64,000 nt of DNA. It comes from Ceratodon purpureus (taxonomy: Eukaryota > Streptophyta > Bryopsida > Pseudoditrichales > Ditrichaceae). Positions 1 through 11,398 of this stretch are shown here, in pieces. Under the pieces are notes generated by a model. That model saw nothing but the letters and a program-made list of their open reading frames with translations, ran no database searches and was not told the DNA's origin. Numbering within the stretch: the first letter of the stretch is position 1; each line of letters starts with the position of its first letter. The translations under genes and the position numbers were made by a program. The stretch spans positions 7,809,778 through 7,873,777 of the forward strand of contig CM026431.1 in the NCBI GenBank assembly GCA_014871385.1, given 5' to 3'.

Positions 1-911
1 AATAATTTTAACATAAAGAAATCAGGAAGAGCACAAGGAAAGTTCAGTTAGTAACTAAAGGAAATAATGAAAACATTAGAACTGAAGGAAAACTAGAATG
101 CAGTACGAGAGTAGAAACAGTAGGAAATGAAAAACAGAATGAGCAAAAGGGAAAGGTGTCTCATCCGGAGATTTGGATCGAAGGAAATTCATTCTAACAC
201 AACGAAGTTTTCTATCTAAGTCCTCATTCTAGAAGAGCTCAACGGAATTCTAGGACATACTGAATGATCGATATTAGAAGCTGGGCTGGAGATGCAACTT
301 ACGCTGAATCGTTTCTACAATATTGCACTTCACATGTTTCTTCATGTTTTGAAACAAACACAGCAATCGTCTACAATGTACTGATCGACATTAGAACTGA
401 CAAGCAGTTCACTTGCAAAAAGGACGTCAAGAACAGCTCAATTCTTTGTTTTACCCTATCATATAAGGCTGATTTAAACTACTGTAGTTGTGCAAAAAAC
501 AAGCAAAAATATTACATTACTGTAAGCCAAGAGCAGATTTATCTTGCAATAAATTCAATCTCTAGATTTCTTCCAAAAAATAAAACATAAAAAACATGAT
601 GAAAAGGCACAGCCAGTCTGAGAGCGTCACATGTTACTAGCGCCAGCTTGGCGCTCTCAACTCTTGCAACTAGTTTACCGACATTAGCTAGGGTTAATAA
701 GAAAGGCGATCCAAGAAAAACACAGCCCAGAAAAGAACCGACACGAAATTCTCCACACTTTTCAATGGAAATAACCAACCTGACTCTCCAATCTCTGCAT
801 TATCGACAAACACACCGAATCCCAAACACACTCCCATTACCCACCCTCACAACCAATCAAACAATTTTCAAGACTACAACAATAAAATGAAGCGAAGAGT
901 AAAGACAGAGA
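1..911. other. Left-edge stretch without a recognised gene
   Basis: Purine-rich sequence with an ATG-started open frame of 108 codons at 264-590 (+). Its product (cysteine- and serine-rich, no recognised motif) resembles no family I know, and no splice context supports it. The stretch also lies downstream of the minus-strand gene that ends at 912, so part of it may be that gene's 3' UTR. Confidence 0.4.
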
Positions 912-2381
912 TTAGGTATGCATTTTCTCCAAATTTATAAAAGAACAGTGCAAACCTGATTCTGTTTGAGTGGTGCTCTTCACAGCAGCATCCATCGACG
1001 TCCTTCGCATGGCCTTCGGTGCAAGATCCTGTTCCATTGACGGTCTGATCCCGAATGCAGCAAGATTTGTTCTTGCAAAGGGTTTCTCACAGTCAAGAAC
1101 CAAGCACTTCTCCGACCTCTGGCAAAGATCATACAAACAAAACGGGTGATACGTATGGCCGCATGCCAATGCAAAGTAATCAAAAGACTCGTACCACAAG
1201 CTGCAAACCGGACACGCATTTAGTTTGTGATGTTCGACAACTGGTAGCTCGAGACTGTTCTCCGACGGTCGAGGATAAACTACAGCGCCATCACCAACTT
1301 CCATCTTCCGCAGCTGCTCCCGCATGGAAACTAAAACGGTATCCAAAGCAGTTACTCTGGACTCCATGGACTTGTTCGTCTCCGAGCTTGTCAGCAATGC
1401 CTGTTCCAATTCCCGAATTTCTTGGTCGCACCCCGAAATTGCTGTAACGCACAGTCGGGCCGTAAGTTCATCCGACGCCTTGTTGAACTTCAAGGAACCT
1501 CTCTTACTCTCCAGCGTTACAATCTCGGCTTGAAGACCACCGGCGTCTGTCCCTACTCCGCAACCGACATGCCCTTGAATAATCTCAAGAGGGTAGGCAT
1601 CCATCAACTTGAATGTCGCCTCCAATGCAGCTTCTACGGAATGCTCCTCCTCGCCATAGCTCTTCAATCGCAACTTCACCTCCTCCAGCATTTGTTGACG
1701 ATCACTGAGAAGAAGCTTCTCTCTCCGCACCTTATCCTCCATAGCTAACAGCTCTCTGTGACTCTCAGTGGCGTTCTTGGAGCACTCTTCCCGCAAACCC
1801 TCATGGTACTCTATTGCCCTAACAGTGCTCTCAATCTCTTCCGGATCCCAACGCAGACCACTTTTCGACCCCAATCCCTTGGATTTCTTCCCCATCCCTA
1901 AACCCTCCGATACAACCTCTGATTTCACTGTTAACTTCAAAGATCCGGGACGCCCTATGTCATCCTGTACACTCTCTCTCTTTCTCCTCAAACCCATCAA
2001 ACTGCTCTCAGGACTTGTTCCCTCCCTCTCTCTCTCCCTCTCCTTCCTACCCTCCAACTTCTTCCGCAAAGCTTCCCTCACCTTCTTCCTCTCAGCAGCG
2101 AATTGCGCCCAGTTAATATTGTCACCCTGGCTCATGAGGATCAACCCCCTAGAAAAAGAAAGGGTAATTTCTTTGTTGGGTGGCTCCTCTGCTCCATACA
2201 CTTTCCGGTACAGACTCAGAATTTGAACCTGTTCTTCCTCCGTCGCATGATTCTGGTAACGCCACCCCGACTTGGAGCTCTTCGGTCGGAAGTACTGGCA
2301 CACTGTGGTCTCCGTCACCTCGCGAATATCACTCACAAGCACCCCCCCGGTTGGAAGGCCTTCGCAGGTGTATTTCCGAAT
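912..2381 (-). CDS. Coiled-coil protein with C-terminal RING-like zinc finger (5' end unresolved)
   Basis: A long open frame reads 476 codons from 2342 to 912, but the codon at 2342 is GTG, not ATG. The frame stays open upstream to an in-frame TAG at 2382-2384. That TAG forms an acceptor-like sequence (TGTGTGGTAG), so the frame is probably the second exon of a gene whose start codon lies further right; an internal Met about 70 codons in (MSQGDN) is the alternative. In order the product has: an N-terminal basic part with a WRYQNHA motif; an Arg/Lys/Glu-rich segment around residues 85-110; a coiled-coil-like stretch roughly 190-250; and near residues 380-430 a RING-like finger (CPVC, then CGHTYH, FC, and C-x4-C at the end). 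The last pair spacing is unusual for a RING. The fold suggests ubiquitin ligase or scaffold activity, but no function can be assigned. A splice-donor-like CAG/GTTTGC close to the end leaves open a longer C-terminus. Confidence 0.7.
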   Translation of the reverse strand: MRKYTCEGLPTGGVLVSDIREVTETTVCQYFRPKSSKSGWRYQNHATEEEQVQILSLYRKVYGAEEPPNKEITLSFSRGLILMSQGDNINWAQFAAERKKVREALRKKLEGRKEREREREGTSPESSLMGLRRKRESVQDDIGRPGSLKLTVKSEVVSEGLGMGKKSKGLGSKSGLRWDPEEIESTVRAIEYHEGLREECSKNATESHRELLAMEDKVRREKLLLSDRQQMLEEVKLRLKSYGEEEHSVEAALEATFKLMDAYPLEIIQGHVGCGVGTDAGGLQAEIVTLESKRGSLKFNKASDELTARLCVTAISGCDQEIRELEQALLTSSETNKSMESRVTALDTVLVSMREQLRKMEVGDGAVVYPRPSENSLELPVVEHHKLNACPVCSLWYESFDYFALACGHTYHPFCLYDLCQRSEKCLVLDCEKPFARTNLAAFGIRPSMEQDLAPKAMRRTSMDAAVKSTTQTESGLHCSFINLEKMHT

Positions 2382-2653
2382 CTACCACACAGCAAGAAAA
2401 ATCAAGATTTAGAAACAGTTCAAAGTCCATAGCTAGGTCATTTAAAAACAACGTGTAAGAATCCAATGCTAAAACGAGTTGGCCACAGAACTTCACTGAC
2501 ACACACCTGGAAGATGCCCTGAAAAGTGCGAAGGAGCAAGAACAAGATTCGCGGAGAGCAAGCGTGTGAGCAAAGTAGACAAAGCGTGTGAGCAAGGGGG
2601 CGGGATGCGGGGAAGATGCGGGAAAGCAGGTCCATGTGGCGAATTCGAACCTG

Positions 2654-2682
2654 GCGCCATTAATTCTCGCGCCATTAATTCT
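2654..2682. repeat. Tandem 14-mer GCGCCATTAATTCT, two copies
   Basis: GCGCCATTAATTCT occurs at 2654-2667 and 2669-2682, a 15-bp period. It sits upstream of the minus-strand zinc-finger gene, about where that gene's promoter should be. The TCTCGCGCC junction resembles an E2F-type site, but two copies are weak evidence. Confidence 0.5.
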
Positions 2683-2749
2683 GCCAAGGTGTCATTCCGA
2701 ATTCCAAACCAGTCAACTTCCGGATACGGATTCAGCATCAAACCCTAGG

Positions 2750-5700
2750 CAACCCTGATGAGCATTGATGAGCGGTTCCGTGACTCCATTGATCCGTTGG
2801 GGGATACCCTGACCTGACTTGCGCCCATAGGATGGTAAAAATCTCTATTTCATTAAAGTTTAAAAGATGTAATAGTCTTTAAATTAATCCTATTATATTA
2901 TTTATATAGATAAAATAAGAATATACAAATCACCATACAAAATTTAAAAAAACTCCTATAATTTACTATGAAAATTTTAAAGTTCAAAAGCATATTACAT
3001 ATAAGAATCATAGTTTGAATTATACATATAGACAACAATCAATTGGTTAAAATTACTTTAATTCTAGAAAAATAAACTTCAAAGCTATATACAACACGTA
3101 GTATCCAAGTGAACATTCTAATCTTTTTATTATAGGCTCCCTGAAAAACAACCCAATGAAAAGATATTACACTTCATAACCCCTCACAATAAACCTTTCT
3201 ATCGTCTCTATGATGAGGCGAGCCGTTCCTTTCCTCTTTACCTTTGCGGCTTTAATTTTTGAGGGCGTGTGGCACCCTTTTAGTAGAATTGAATTTATCA
3301 AGTTTTGGAACCAAGGTCCCAAATTAGTTGTAGGGATCCATTCAGTTAATTTTAACTGATTAATATATTTTTTAATTCTTTTTCATCAACAAAATATTTA
3401 TATGGGGCTTCTTGCTGTCTCCAATAGAACTCCTAGTTAGTGGCCCTTGTCATGAAGACGAGGGCGAGGTTTATCGCCACAATTTCATAACCCTTTGTGT
3501 TGGATTCGTGTTACAACTTGCGTTACGGTACTGTGACTACAGTATTGCCACATCTGCTATTGCCTCAACTGTTACAGAAAAAGTTTAAAATTTCAGTGAG
3601 CGAAGGAGATGACGTACACAGAGTGTATTGCCTATGGATATGATTAATCTCCACCGGTGGTCTATAATCACACTGAACGAATAGGCTAGAATATTTTGGT
3701 ACTGAAATAGGTAGTACTGTACAGTTACCACAGGAACTACAGAAACCTATAACTACAGTATTACCAATCCTCGAGCCTGTTCAAAGAGTGTATCTGAGCG
3801 GCAAAGGTGAGTACTGCAGGTATTCTGTATATTTTTTATATTCTCCTGATACCAATTAAATATTTCTCTGCATGCAGAGAAAGACACAGTTTAGGACAGT
3901 GCTAGTAACTTTTACTCGTCAAATCAATGATCAGGATGAACCGGCAGCTAGTTACAAACCAAAAATCGGTCAATATTCAAAATTCTCTGCTGAAAACCAA
4001 AATAAAATATGTGATACTTGGGTGATATCTACACATACAATACTCAGACAATAACTCGGGATCAGTTGTTGAGACTGGTTGTTGACAGAAAATATAGGAC
4101 AATTATGAGTTTCCTCAGAAAACTCTATGACAAAATATAGGACAAAATATAGGACATAGAATGTATTCTCTGGGAGAGGCTCTTGGATTCCGCTCTGGCC
4201 AATTGGTAGATTCTATTATTCTTGTGTTTTGGATGTGTGATAATACAGTGAACACTGTTATTTTTTTTTAATCCATCCGAGTCAGCTGTGTGGATTGATG
4301 TGATATTTTCAAATTATTCTGAAATTCGGCAATGGTACTGTATCACATACTATTCTCCAATTTCTTTGTGAAGCATATATATGAGAGAAATACGAATTTA
4401 CCACATTGAGTAAGGAGGTCCACAAGCGCTTCCCCAACTGAACATGCTCCAGAAATATCTGCATCTTCGGTAGAGTTGGGAACAGTGACAGAGTTCTCAA
4501 CTTGACACTACGGCGGAGAGGTGGCCCACTTGTCAATAATTTTTGCCCAAGGCATGGTTTTTTTATAGCAATGGCTGGGATGCCAGACAAGATGGAAAAT
4601 AATGAAAATACATCTCAAAAGAAATTATCCGGTCGTAGTATCAAAACCAAGACAACTTACTCCAAAGCACAAATTCAATACCTAAAAAATGCTTGAAAAA
4701 TCTTGATGAACTTTAAAATTTAAAAATCCAATCAGATTATGGACGGACATTGTAGTAGCAACTGTAGAAAGGGAGTTAGGGAATCTTTAAACTCCTTCAA
4801 AGGTCTTGAAAATGAATTTAAATAAATGACAAGACATGAGAGGAGCTAAAAACATGAGTATTAAAGGTGTTTTTAAATGAAATTAGAGTTCTTTAATGGC
4901 CAAGTTTCTTGTCTAAGACTTTGAAGTTGCTTAACAAACTTGACTTTTTGTAAACTATTTTTTCAAAAAGTGTTGCCAACTTGTCATTCGGGAAGTACTG
5001 CCATAGAGTTAGTCATGTCATTTTTTAATCCATGCTTGAAGTTCTTCACAAGAGAAGTCTTATTTGTCGTATAAACTGTAACTAGATAAGAAACTAGATA
5101 AGATTTTTAGTGCTCGCTAATCAAATATCAGATTCTCCATTTTTCCATAAAAGACAACCAACAAAATTCTCTACTATAATATAAAAAAATCCTAATTTGA
5201 CTAAATATCATTCTCCAAAAAAATTCAAAAGTTTTAGTATGTAATAAGGTGATATTTAAAAATACATATTTGTGGATCCATATTTTTGCTTTTTGCTCTA
5301 TATCAATTGACTTGAATAAAGAAATCACATATCTTGACTGTATAAGGCTTCTTCGCATACTAATTAGAAATACAATAAAATCTATGAATACTCTATCTAT
5401 ATAGCTATTATCTTGTTGTTATATGGATTTTCATCTTTTTTTTCTTTATAAATATATTTTGGCACATGTATGCGCTTTACAAAAAGCCTTGATACATATT
5501 GCAAATCATGTATTCAATAGAAAATTAGAAAATTTATTATGCCTAAAAAAAGGATGTAGAATAGAACATAACTTAGAAGGCATCTGCCACTTTCATTCAA
5601 TTCCTATTCACTAAACATTCCATTCTTATCTCTATCAAGCCACAATTTACCAAATACAAAAAACAATGTGCAAGCAATGTTTGCTTTTTTTGTTGGAATT

Positions 5701-6690
5701 TAATAATGCCAAAATTACTACTTGAATTTCCTAGTAGTCTTAAATAATACAATCTTACTAATACTATTACATATAAACTACAAAGACATGTACCTTTGGG
5801 CTAAGATAGTATTAGGATGGATGATGCTAAATTCAATGGTTTTTTTATCAATTCAAAAAAGGTGATAATTTTACACAATTAGTATGTGTCATGCAAACGT
5901 AAGCTAAATGATTATATACTTTCTTCATATTCATTTCCTTTGATGGCCAAAGTTTTTCTTTCTTTCATTATGTATAACTTCAATGGAATACTAAAATGTG
6001 GCTCTTCTTACATCAACAACAAAGTTTTGTATCTTTGCACTCTTTTTTCCATATATAGGTCTCAAAAGACGGCAACCACATATAACCACACTTAGAGTAG
6101 AAACTAAAATTATATTTGACATCATTATCGACTCTTTTATTTATCTAAATTTAGTTTTTAGTGAACTTGTAAGATCTATACATAGTTATTATTTTTGCTC
6201 AAGTTCTTTCGTACATTCTTCAAAAAACCCTAAAAATATGTACTTATCCAGTGTATTAAAACCTCCCCTGAGTCATGTTGTGTTCAAAGCTATCACCTAC
6301 TAACCAACATCTTGTGGACTTAGGCTTAGTAGTGGAATGAACTCACACTTTATTCACACGAGACTCTTCCAAAGTCCACCATTTCTCTTCTTCCTCCATG
6401 CTCCTGAAGCCACAAGCAAGCGGATGAAAATCATCAACATCTATCTGTTAATGGCAGAGTTTCATTACTGGAGACCGAAGCTGAGGCGCTTGTCGCCAGA
6501 ATGGGAATCAAATCTTGCAACTATGTATTGGCTTCTCGAAATTTCAAAAACAGATCTGTGTTGAATTCTCTTATGAGGATTTCTACTGTCTTTGGTACTC
6601 ACATCCCAGGAATTTTTTACAAGTGGCAAAAGCCATTTTTAATGGCAATTAAAGGCCATGTTGACAGGGGTGGTCTGAATTAGGGTTTGC
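2750..6690. other. AT-rich intergenic region, no supported gene
   Basis: Long AT-rich stretch. Open frames here are short (under about 105 codons), without recognisable domains or splice consistency. The part around 3500-4150 contains repeated short tracts (CTACAGTATT at 3538 and 3752; GGACAAAATATAGGACA near 4130-4155), which hints at old repeat or transposon debris, but no termini can be defined. Confidence 0.4.
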
Positions 6691-7712
6691 ATGCATGCAT
6701 GCAAAAACATGCAGGCGTTGGGCCGGGAGATGGCGAGCTGGGTTCGGAGACTCGCAAGCATACCGACGTTGAAGGAGATCACGAAATGGGTTAAGACCCT
6801 GGAATGGTGTGAGCCTGTTGTGGTGCTCACGCCCATGATCACGGAGGTTCTTAACACAACGTCAAACATTCCCGGCATTATTCTGGCGTTGATAGGGTTT
6901 ATTAACGCCATCCACATGAGGTTCGAGTACAGGTTCAAGATTTTGCACATCGTCTCTGTCGCTGTGGGACTCGTTAGTATGCTCCTCCACTGCTCCTTAA
7001 AAGTTAGGTGAGTTGCTCTCTTTGCTGAATCTTTTCTCTGGAAATGAGGACAGAAGATGGCTAAGATTTATCTGGAAAATGAGATGATCATTGATGAGCT
7101 TTATTTGCAATGGTGTTGACACTCGGCTGTGGTTCGGAATGCAGGCAGCAGCATGCGGATGAAATTCCCATGGTGTGGATAATGCTGGTGTATATCTACA
7201 CGCTCTACTCCCCAGATATCCATTACGCCCACTTCAAGCCAGTTTTGCACGTTTTGTTAGTTGTGTATGCAGTTTTTTTTGCGGTTCTTCATTGGAAGTA
7301 CCACTCCTTATTGGGTTTTGAGCTACACTATCTTTTTCTTATACTGGTGTGTGCTCCAGGGATGGTAAAGCATTACATGAATACCACGGACTCCCTGGCT
7401 TTGCGGCTGGCGCATCAGTATCTGCTTTGCTTCTCATGCGCAATCACAATATGGGGTATTGATCAGAAGCTGTGCAATCGGGAGACTACGTTGCCAGTGC
7501 ATCCTTTCTGGCATGCTGTGTTTCATGTCTTAAACGGGATGAACAACTATTTTGGCAACATGTTTCTGCAGTATTCCCGAGCGCGTCAGCTGGAATTGGA
7601 ACCAGAATTGAGGTATATTGGCGGCATACTGCCTTACGTCAAGGTCGTTCATAAGAACCGGAGAACTATCGCTGTTGTTCATGAGGAGGAGGTTCAGAAT
7701 AAACAGGATTGA
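6691..7712 (+). CDS. Alkaline ceramidase
   Basis: Two exons: 6691-7007 and 7145-7712 (294 codons). The intron 7008-7144 has GTGAGT and CAG ends and splits an Arg codon. The product is a multi-pass membrane protein that hydrolyses (phyto)ceramide to sphingoid base and fatty acid, normally in ER/Golgi membranes. It follows plant alkaline ceramidases (ACER family) along nearly its whole length: E52 and NTTSN (55-59), SMLLH with H100, QQHADE with D111, LYSPD, and HxxxH at H229/H233. The catalytic zinc ligands of the family (the three His, plus Ser and Asp) are all present. Length fits the family (about 255-275) with an N-terminal extension of about 30 residues. The start ATG lies in a CATGCATGCATGC tract; in-frame Mets at codons 7 and 14 are alternatives. 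The basic C-terminal tail after LPYVKVVHK is longer than usual. Confidence 0.9.
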
Positions 7713-7784
7713 AACGGGCCGGTTGTGATCATTGGATGCCAATTCATCATAATTCCTCTTTTACTTGCAATTATCTTGCAGCAA

Positions 7785-8660
7785 GCATCCTGGTGCAGAG
7801 AATATCTTTCAATGAAACTGGGTAAATCTGTCGATGGAGCGGGGAATCATCAGCTAAGTTTCTTTAACATTGACAAGGTTCACTTTCATCAAGACTAGTG
7901 ACGGCTGCATGCTATCTGCAGATTGAAGGACAGGTGTGAAATGAGAAATGTCTTGCAACCTAATGCAATTCCTTCCAGACTAAGTGTAACGAGAAGCAAC
8001 CGAATGTTTCCTGCTGTGCACGTCTGTGTGTAAATGTAGTTGACAATTGAATTTGCAGAGGATTTGTCACTTGTGATTGAAGCTTCACAATTTAATCATT
8101 ATATCGACCACTGATCGGTACTGGTGAACATATTGAGGACGAATCTATGATCAATTCGATTTTGAAATTAAATTGACTTTAAGTTCGAACGAGATGTACA
8201 TAGTCGAACGAAACCTCAAGCTGCGTGATCCAAACTTGGTTGAGCAAGTGGAATTATATGTATGTGTGAAGCAGATCAATATCTGAACTTTAAAGAAACA
8301 TGAAGACTCCGGGAACTGCTGGCTAAGTACTAAATTGGACTTTGATATTCTGATGTCTCAGAGCATTCAGACATTTAGCTGGCTACAGTCGAAGTGGGCT
8401 ATGAACTCTAAATTCTTCCGAAGCTGGGCTCCTGAATCTGGTTACAAATTTTTATGACAAAAAATGTTGGAGGTTAGAATGGCCCTGAAAACACACTCAA
8501 CGTGCAAGAAGTACTTATCTAAGATTGTAAGTAGAAAAATAAACAAAGCTTTGCAGATTATAACGAGGGAAACTGTTTTCAGGCCCTTCGTATCACACTT
8601 GTTACTGTTTTGTAAAATTCAATTTGATATTGTACAAATGAGGAACATCTGCTCTTCACA
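7785..8660 (+). repeat. Copy A of a diverged direct repeat (partner near 10780-11260)
   Basis: Starting just after the ceramidase stop codon, GGTGCAGAGAATATCTTTCAA and the following 300 bp recur in the same order at about 10785-11100. The AACAAAGCTTTGCA and TATCACACTTGTTA blocks near 8545-8610 recur at 11150-11215. Copy A carries about 380 bp (roughly 8140-8530) not present in copy B. The repeat covers the likely 3' UTR of the ceramidase gene. No coding potential is seen. Confidence 0.8.
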
Positions 8661-8723
8661 ATCTAGAGATTAGGCGAGATCGGTTTTGTGTCCCATATCG
8701 CTTTGAGGTACCTCAGCCTTACT

Positions 8724-9776
8724 CTAGCCAACCAGCACTAAGTCTTCTGACCAACCTTCTGTACCGAAACTGAAGACGGTGAAACAATTATCAGCGGCGT
8801 TCTCCAGATATTCGTTACCAGTATCGACGTGTACAAATTCCACCCCATTGATTTCCAACATATCCACATTCATGCTACTGGGGGACTTATGTACACAGCA
8901 AATCAAGCCAAACACAGCGCCCCGGATCATCTCCACAAACACAGGCTCTCGAATCCCAGGTCCAGTGGAAATGCCCAGTTCTTCCCAGCAGTTGGAGGAG
9001 TCGACTTCGCATGCACCATCATCTTCCACAATGGTGAGGGTCTGCTTGGACGCCACAAGCAGGCCCCCTTTGACCACCCCAGAGAATATCGCATTCATCC
9101 GAAACTTCTCTCCAAACGCAGCAACATTGCAACTTTCCACAAAATAATTCCGGTAATACGTCATGTCCCGCTCCACGAACATTGTAATCTGCCCTTTGGT
9201 CCAATTTACAACCGCCACAGCCCGAGCCTCCCCTATGTAACCACCTGACCGCCTCTTGAAGGACTTCCAATGGTTTTGCGCGTTCACTAGCGAGTAGCCT
9301 TGCCTGCGACCTGTGCTCAGACCAAAGCCGTCGTCATCGTACGTGTCTATCGCCACCTGCTCACGAAGCAGGCGGACTGTGCCACCGTAGTTATCGGGAA
9401 CTTGGGTCGAGACGGCTGTTCGCGGCGACGGTCGTGCGTAATTAGAAGACTGACTGCGAGGAGGACCGACCGGGGCCGTCACCCTCTGGTTGATTTGTTG
9501 CGGCGGCGGAGGTGCATAATTGTAAGACTGACTGCGAGGGGGTCCTACCGGGGCCATGTGGTAATTCACGTTGTATACAGGCGCATACATCAAGTACTGG
9601 TACTGCTGGGGTTGCATGTAAGCCCCAGCCATGGAGTAGCCGTTGTGGGCAGCCGTGTAGTTTACCATCGGGCCTGTTCGGTTGCGCCGGGGGTTGTTCG
9701 CGCGGTACGCTGAGTATGCAGACCCCGCATTCGCTACTGCTGTCGCACCTGCGAAGAGCATCATCGCAATCTCCAT
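8724..9776 (-). CDS. Intronless protein of unknown function with Pro-rich linker
   Basis: ATG at 9776, 350 codons, no intron. I do not recognise the family. Residues 1-20 are small and hydrophobic (possible signal or membrane segment). Residues 35-120 form a Tyr/Pro/Asn/Gln-rich region that contains APVGPPRSQS twice, each followed by a tyrosine-alanine-proline-rich tail, i.e. an internal duplication. Residues 130-350 look like a compact globular domain rich in beta-strand patterns, with scattered Cys. The gene lies between two direct copies of a non-coding segment and could have come with the duplication. A 27-37 bp tandem array sits about 205-280 bp upstream of its ATG. Codon use and length support a real gene. 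Confidence 0.75.
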   Translation of the reverse strand: MEIAMMLFAGATAVANAGSAYSAYRANNPRRNRTGPMVNYTAAHNGYSMAGAYMQPQQYQYLMYAPVYNVNYHMAPVGPPRSQSYNYAPPPPQQINQRVTAPVGPPRSQSSNYARPSPRTAVSTQVPDNYGGTVRLLREQVAIDTYDDDGFGLSTGRRQGYSLVNAQNHWKSFKRRSGGYIGEARAVAVVNWTKGQITMFVERDMTYYRNYFVESCNVAAFGEKFRMNAIFSGVVKGGLLVASKQTLTIVEDDGACEVDSSNCWEELGISTGPGIREPVFVEMIRGAVFGLICCVHKSPSSMNVDMLEINGVEFVHVDTGNEYLENAADNCFTVFSFGTEGWSEDLVLVG

Positions 9777-9980
9777 TCTGTCCCCCCTTCAACAAATTCG
9801 AATCTTCGACGCCGGTACAACTCTGCCGCCCGGACACATGCAGTACAAGATCTAAAACCTGTAGCCGTAGAAGTTCCGATCGATTTGGACAAGCAGATCG
9901 ATCGATCCGGGTAAAGAAGTCGGTTTACTTGATCTGATCAGAGGCAAAACCAAATATCAGTTCACAGGTTCACAAGTGCA

Positions 9981-10057
9981 AGATCAGGTCACCAGTTCAA
10001 AACACAAAGATCAGGTCACCAGCACCGGTTCCAAACACAAACATTGGGTCACCGGTG
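9981..10057. repeat. Three tandem units containing GGTCACC
   Basis: Units AGATCAGGTCACCAG...AAACACAA, AGATCAGGTCACCAGCACC...AAACACAA and ACATTGGGTCACCGG follow each other directly. They lie in the upstream region of the minus-strand gene at 8724-9776. The near-palindromic GGTCACC core could bind a factor; this is inference only. Confidence 0.6.
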
Positions 10058-10779
10058 CATGAGCGAACCAAGTTTAGCGAACTCTGGCCAGAGCGACTAT
10101 TATATACCACCTAATCAATATCAGCTCACAATATCGAAGCTATCAAGATGCTTAAACCCTCTTGAAAGCACAGCAGGCCCGCAACATCCCAACTTGGAGA
10201 CTACAATCACTGCTATCCAGACTAACTTAAAACATGTTTACAGCAGGTCTGCAATCGACTTTGTCAACACCCAACTTGCAATCGTGAAAGCTTGGCGGCC
10301 TCCGAATTGCAGGGGCGCAGAGCCACGCATGAGGCTCCGTGTCCGAATTGAGCTTTTAATCTATTGGATGATATTCACTCTTGGCTTCTCGCATTTACAG
10401 CTTTGGCGACTTCTGCTGCATCGGTCCTTAGAAACTTGCCAGCCTCGTTACCGTCCTTGGTGGTTGCCTATGGGCACCATTGACTTTCTTCCATCCGGCC
10501 TTTACCGACAGTGCCGATCAGCTTTTTATGGCCGATTCACTCCAAGCCCCTTCCGCACTTGCATTTGCATTCCCGAAATGGAGGAAGGTAAAACCAGAAA
10601 CCATGTAATTTGCCTTGTCGTTTCTTGCTGCAGCTACTGTGCAACTAAATTTCACCACCGCAGGTTGAAGGCCCTTTCATATATAGCAGCGCTGCAGCAT
10701 CCATGCGTGGCGTGACTCTTGAGGTAACTTTGAGGGAATCTGTGGGGAAACAAGACTATATCCACACCAAAACTCTGAA
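10058..10779. other. No supported gene
   Basis: An open frame of 223 codons at 10044-10715 (+) exists, but its product is Arg/Leu/Ser-rich with no motif and no homology I recognise, and it runs toward the repeat copy B. I treat it as chance. A short direct duplication (CAGCAGGCCCGCAA/CAGCAGGTCTGCAA near 10170 and 10242) is present. Confidence 0.4.
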
Positions 10780-11260
10780 AATGGTGCAGAGGATAATATC
10801 TTTCAACGAAACTGGGTGAATCTGTCGATAGAACGGGGATCAGCTAAGTTTCTTTTACATTGACAAGGTTCACTTTCATCAAGACTCTCGAGTGATGCAT
10901 GCATTCTGCAGATTGAAGGACAGGTGTAAAATGAGATATGTCTTTGCAACCTAATGCAATTCCTTCCAGACTATCTGTAACGCGAATGTTTCCTGCTGTG
11001 CACGCCAGAGTGTAAATTTGGATAATAATTGAATTTGCAGAAGAATATTTGGGATTGCGGTTTCACAATTTAATCAATATATCGACCCCTGGTCGGTAAG
11101 TATGGTGGACATATTGAGGAATGTATCGAAGGCTGTGAGAAGAAAACTAAACAAAGCTTTGCATAATATGCCAAAGGATACTGCTTTGATCAGGCCCTCC
11201 TTATCACACTTGTTAGTGTTTTGTATAAATTCAACTGTATTAGTATGGAAGTTCAATGAA
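10780..11260 (+). repeat. Copy B of the diverged direct repeat
   Basis: It matches the segment downstream of the ceramidase gene (7785-8660) in the same orientation: AATATCTTTCAACGAAACTGG, TTCACTTTCATCAAGACT, GATTGAAGGACAGGTGT, CAACCTAATGCAATTCC, TTTCCTGCTGTGCACG, then CAAAGCTTTGCA and TTATCACACTTGTTA. It is shorter than copy A because of a gap of about 380 bp. No ceramidase coding sequence precedes it here. Confidence 0.8.
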
Positions 11261-11398
11261 CTCAATCAAAGCAGAAAATAAATTGCACTTTCTACATACG
11301 ACATAAACTTTATTGAAACTTGATTTCATGGCGTTAATGTGGGCATCTCCAAAGATTAGAGAAGTAAAATTGTGTTATGGTCGGCAATGAAAGCTTGA

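Noticed and set aside
1055-2226. Several plus-strand frames of 108-152 codons
   Set aside because: Shadows of the minus-strand coiled-coil/RING-like gene.
10044-10715. 223-codon open frame
   Set aside because: No recognisable motif, odd Arg/Leu-rich composition and no splice or promoter support.
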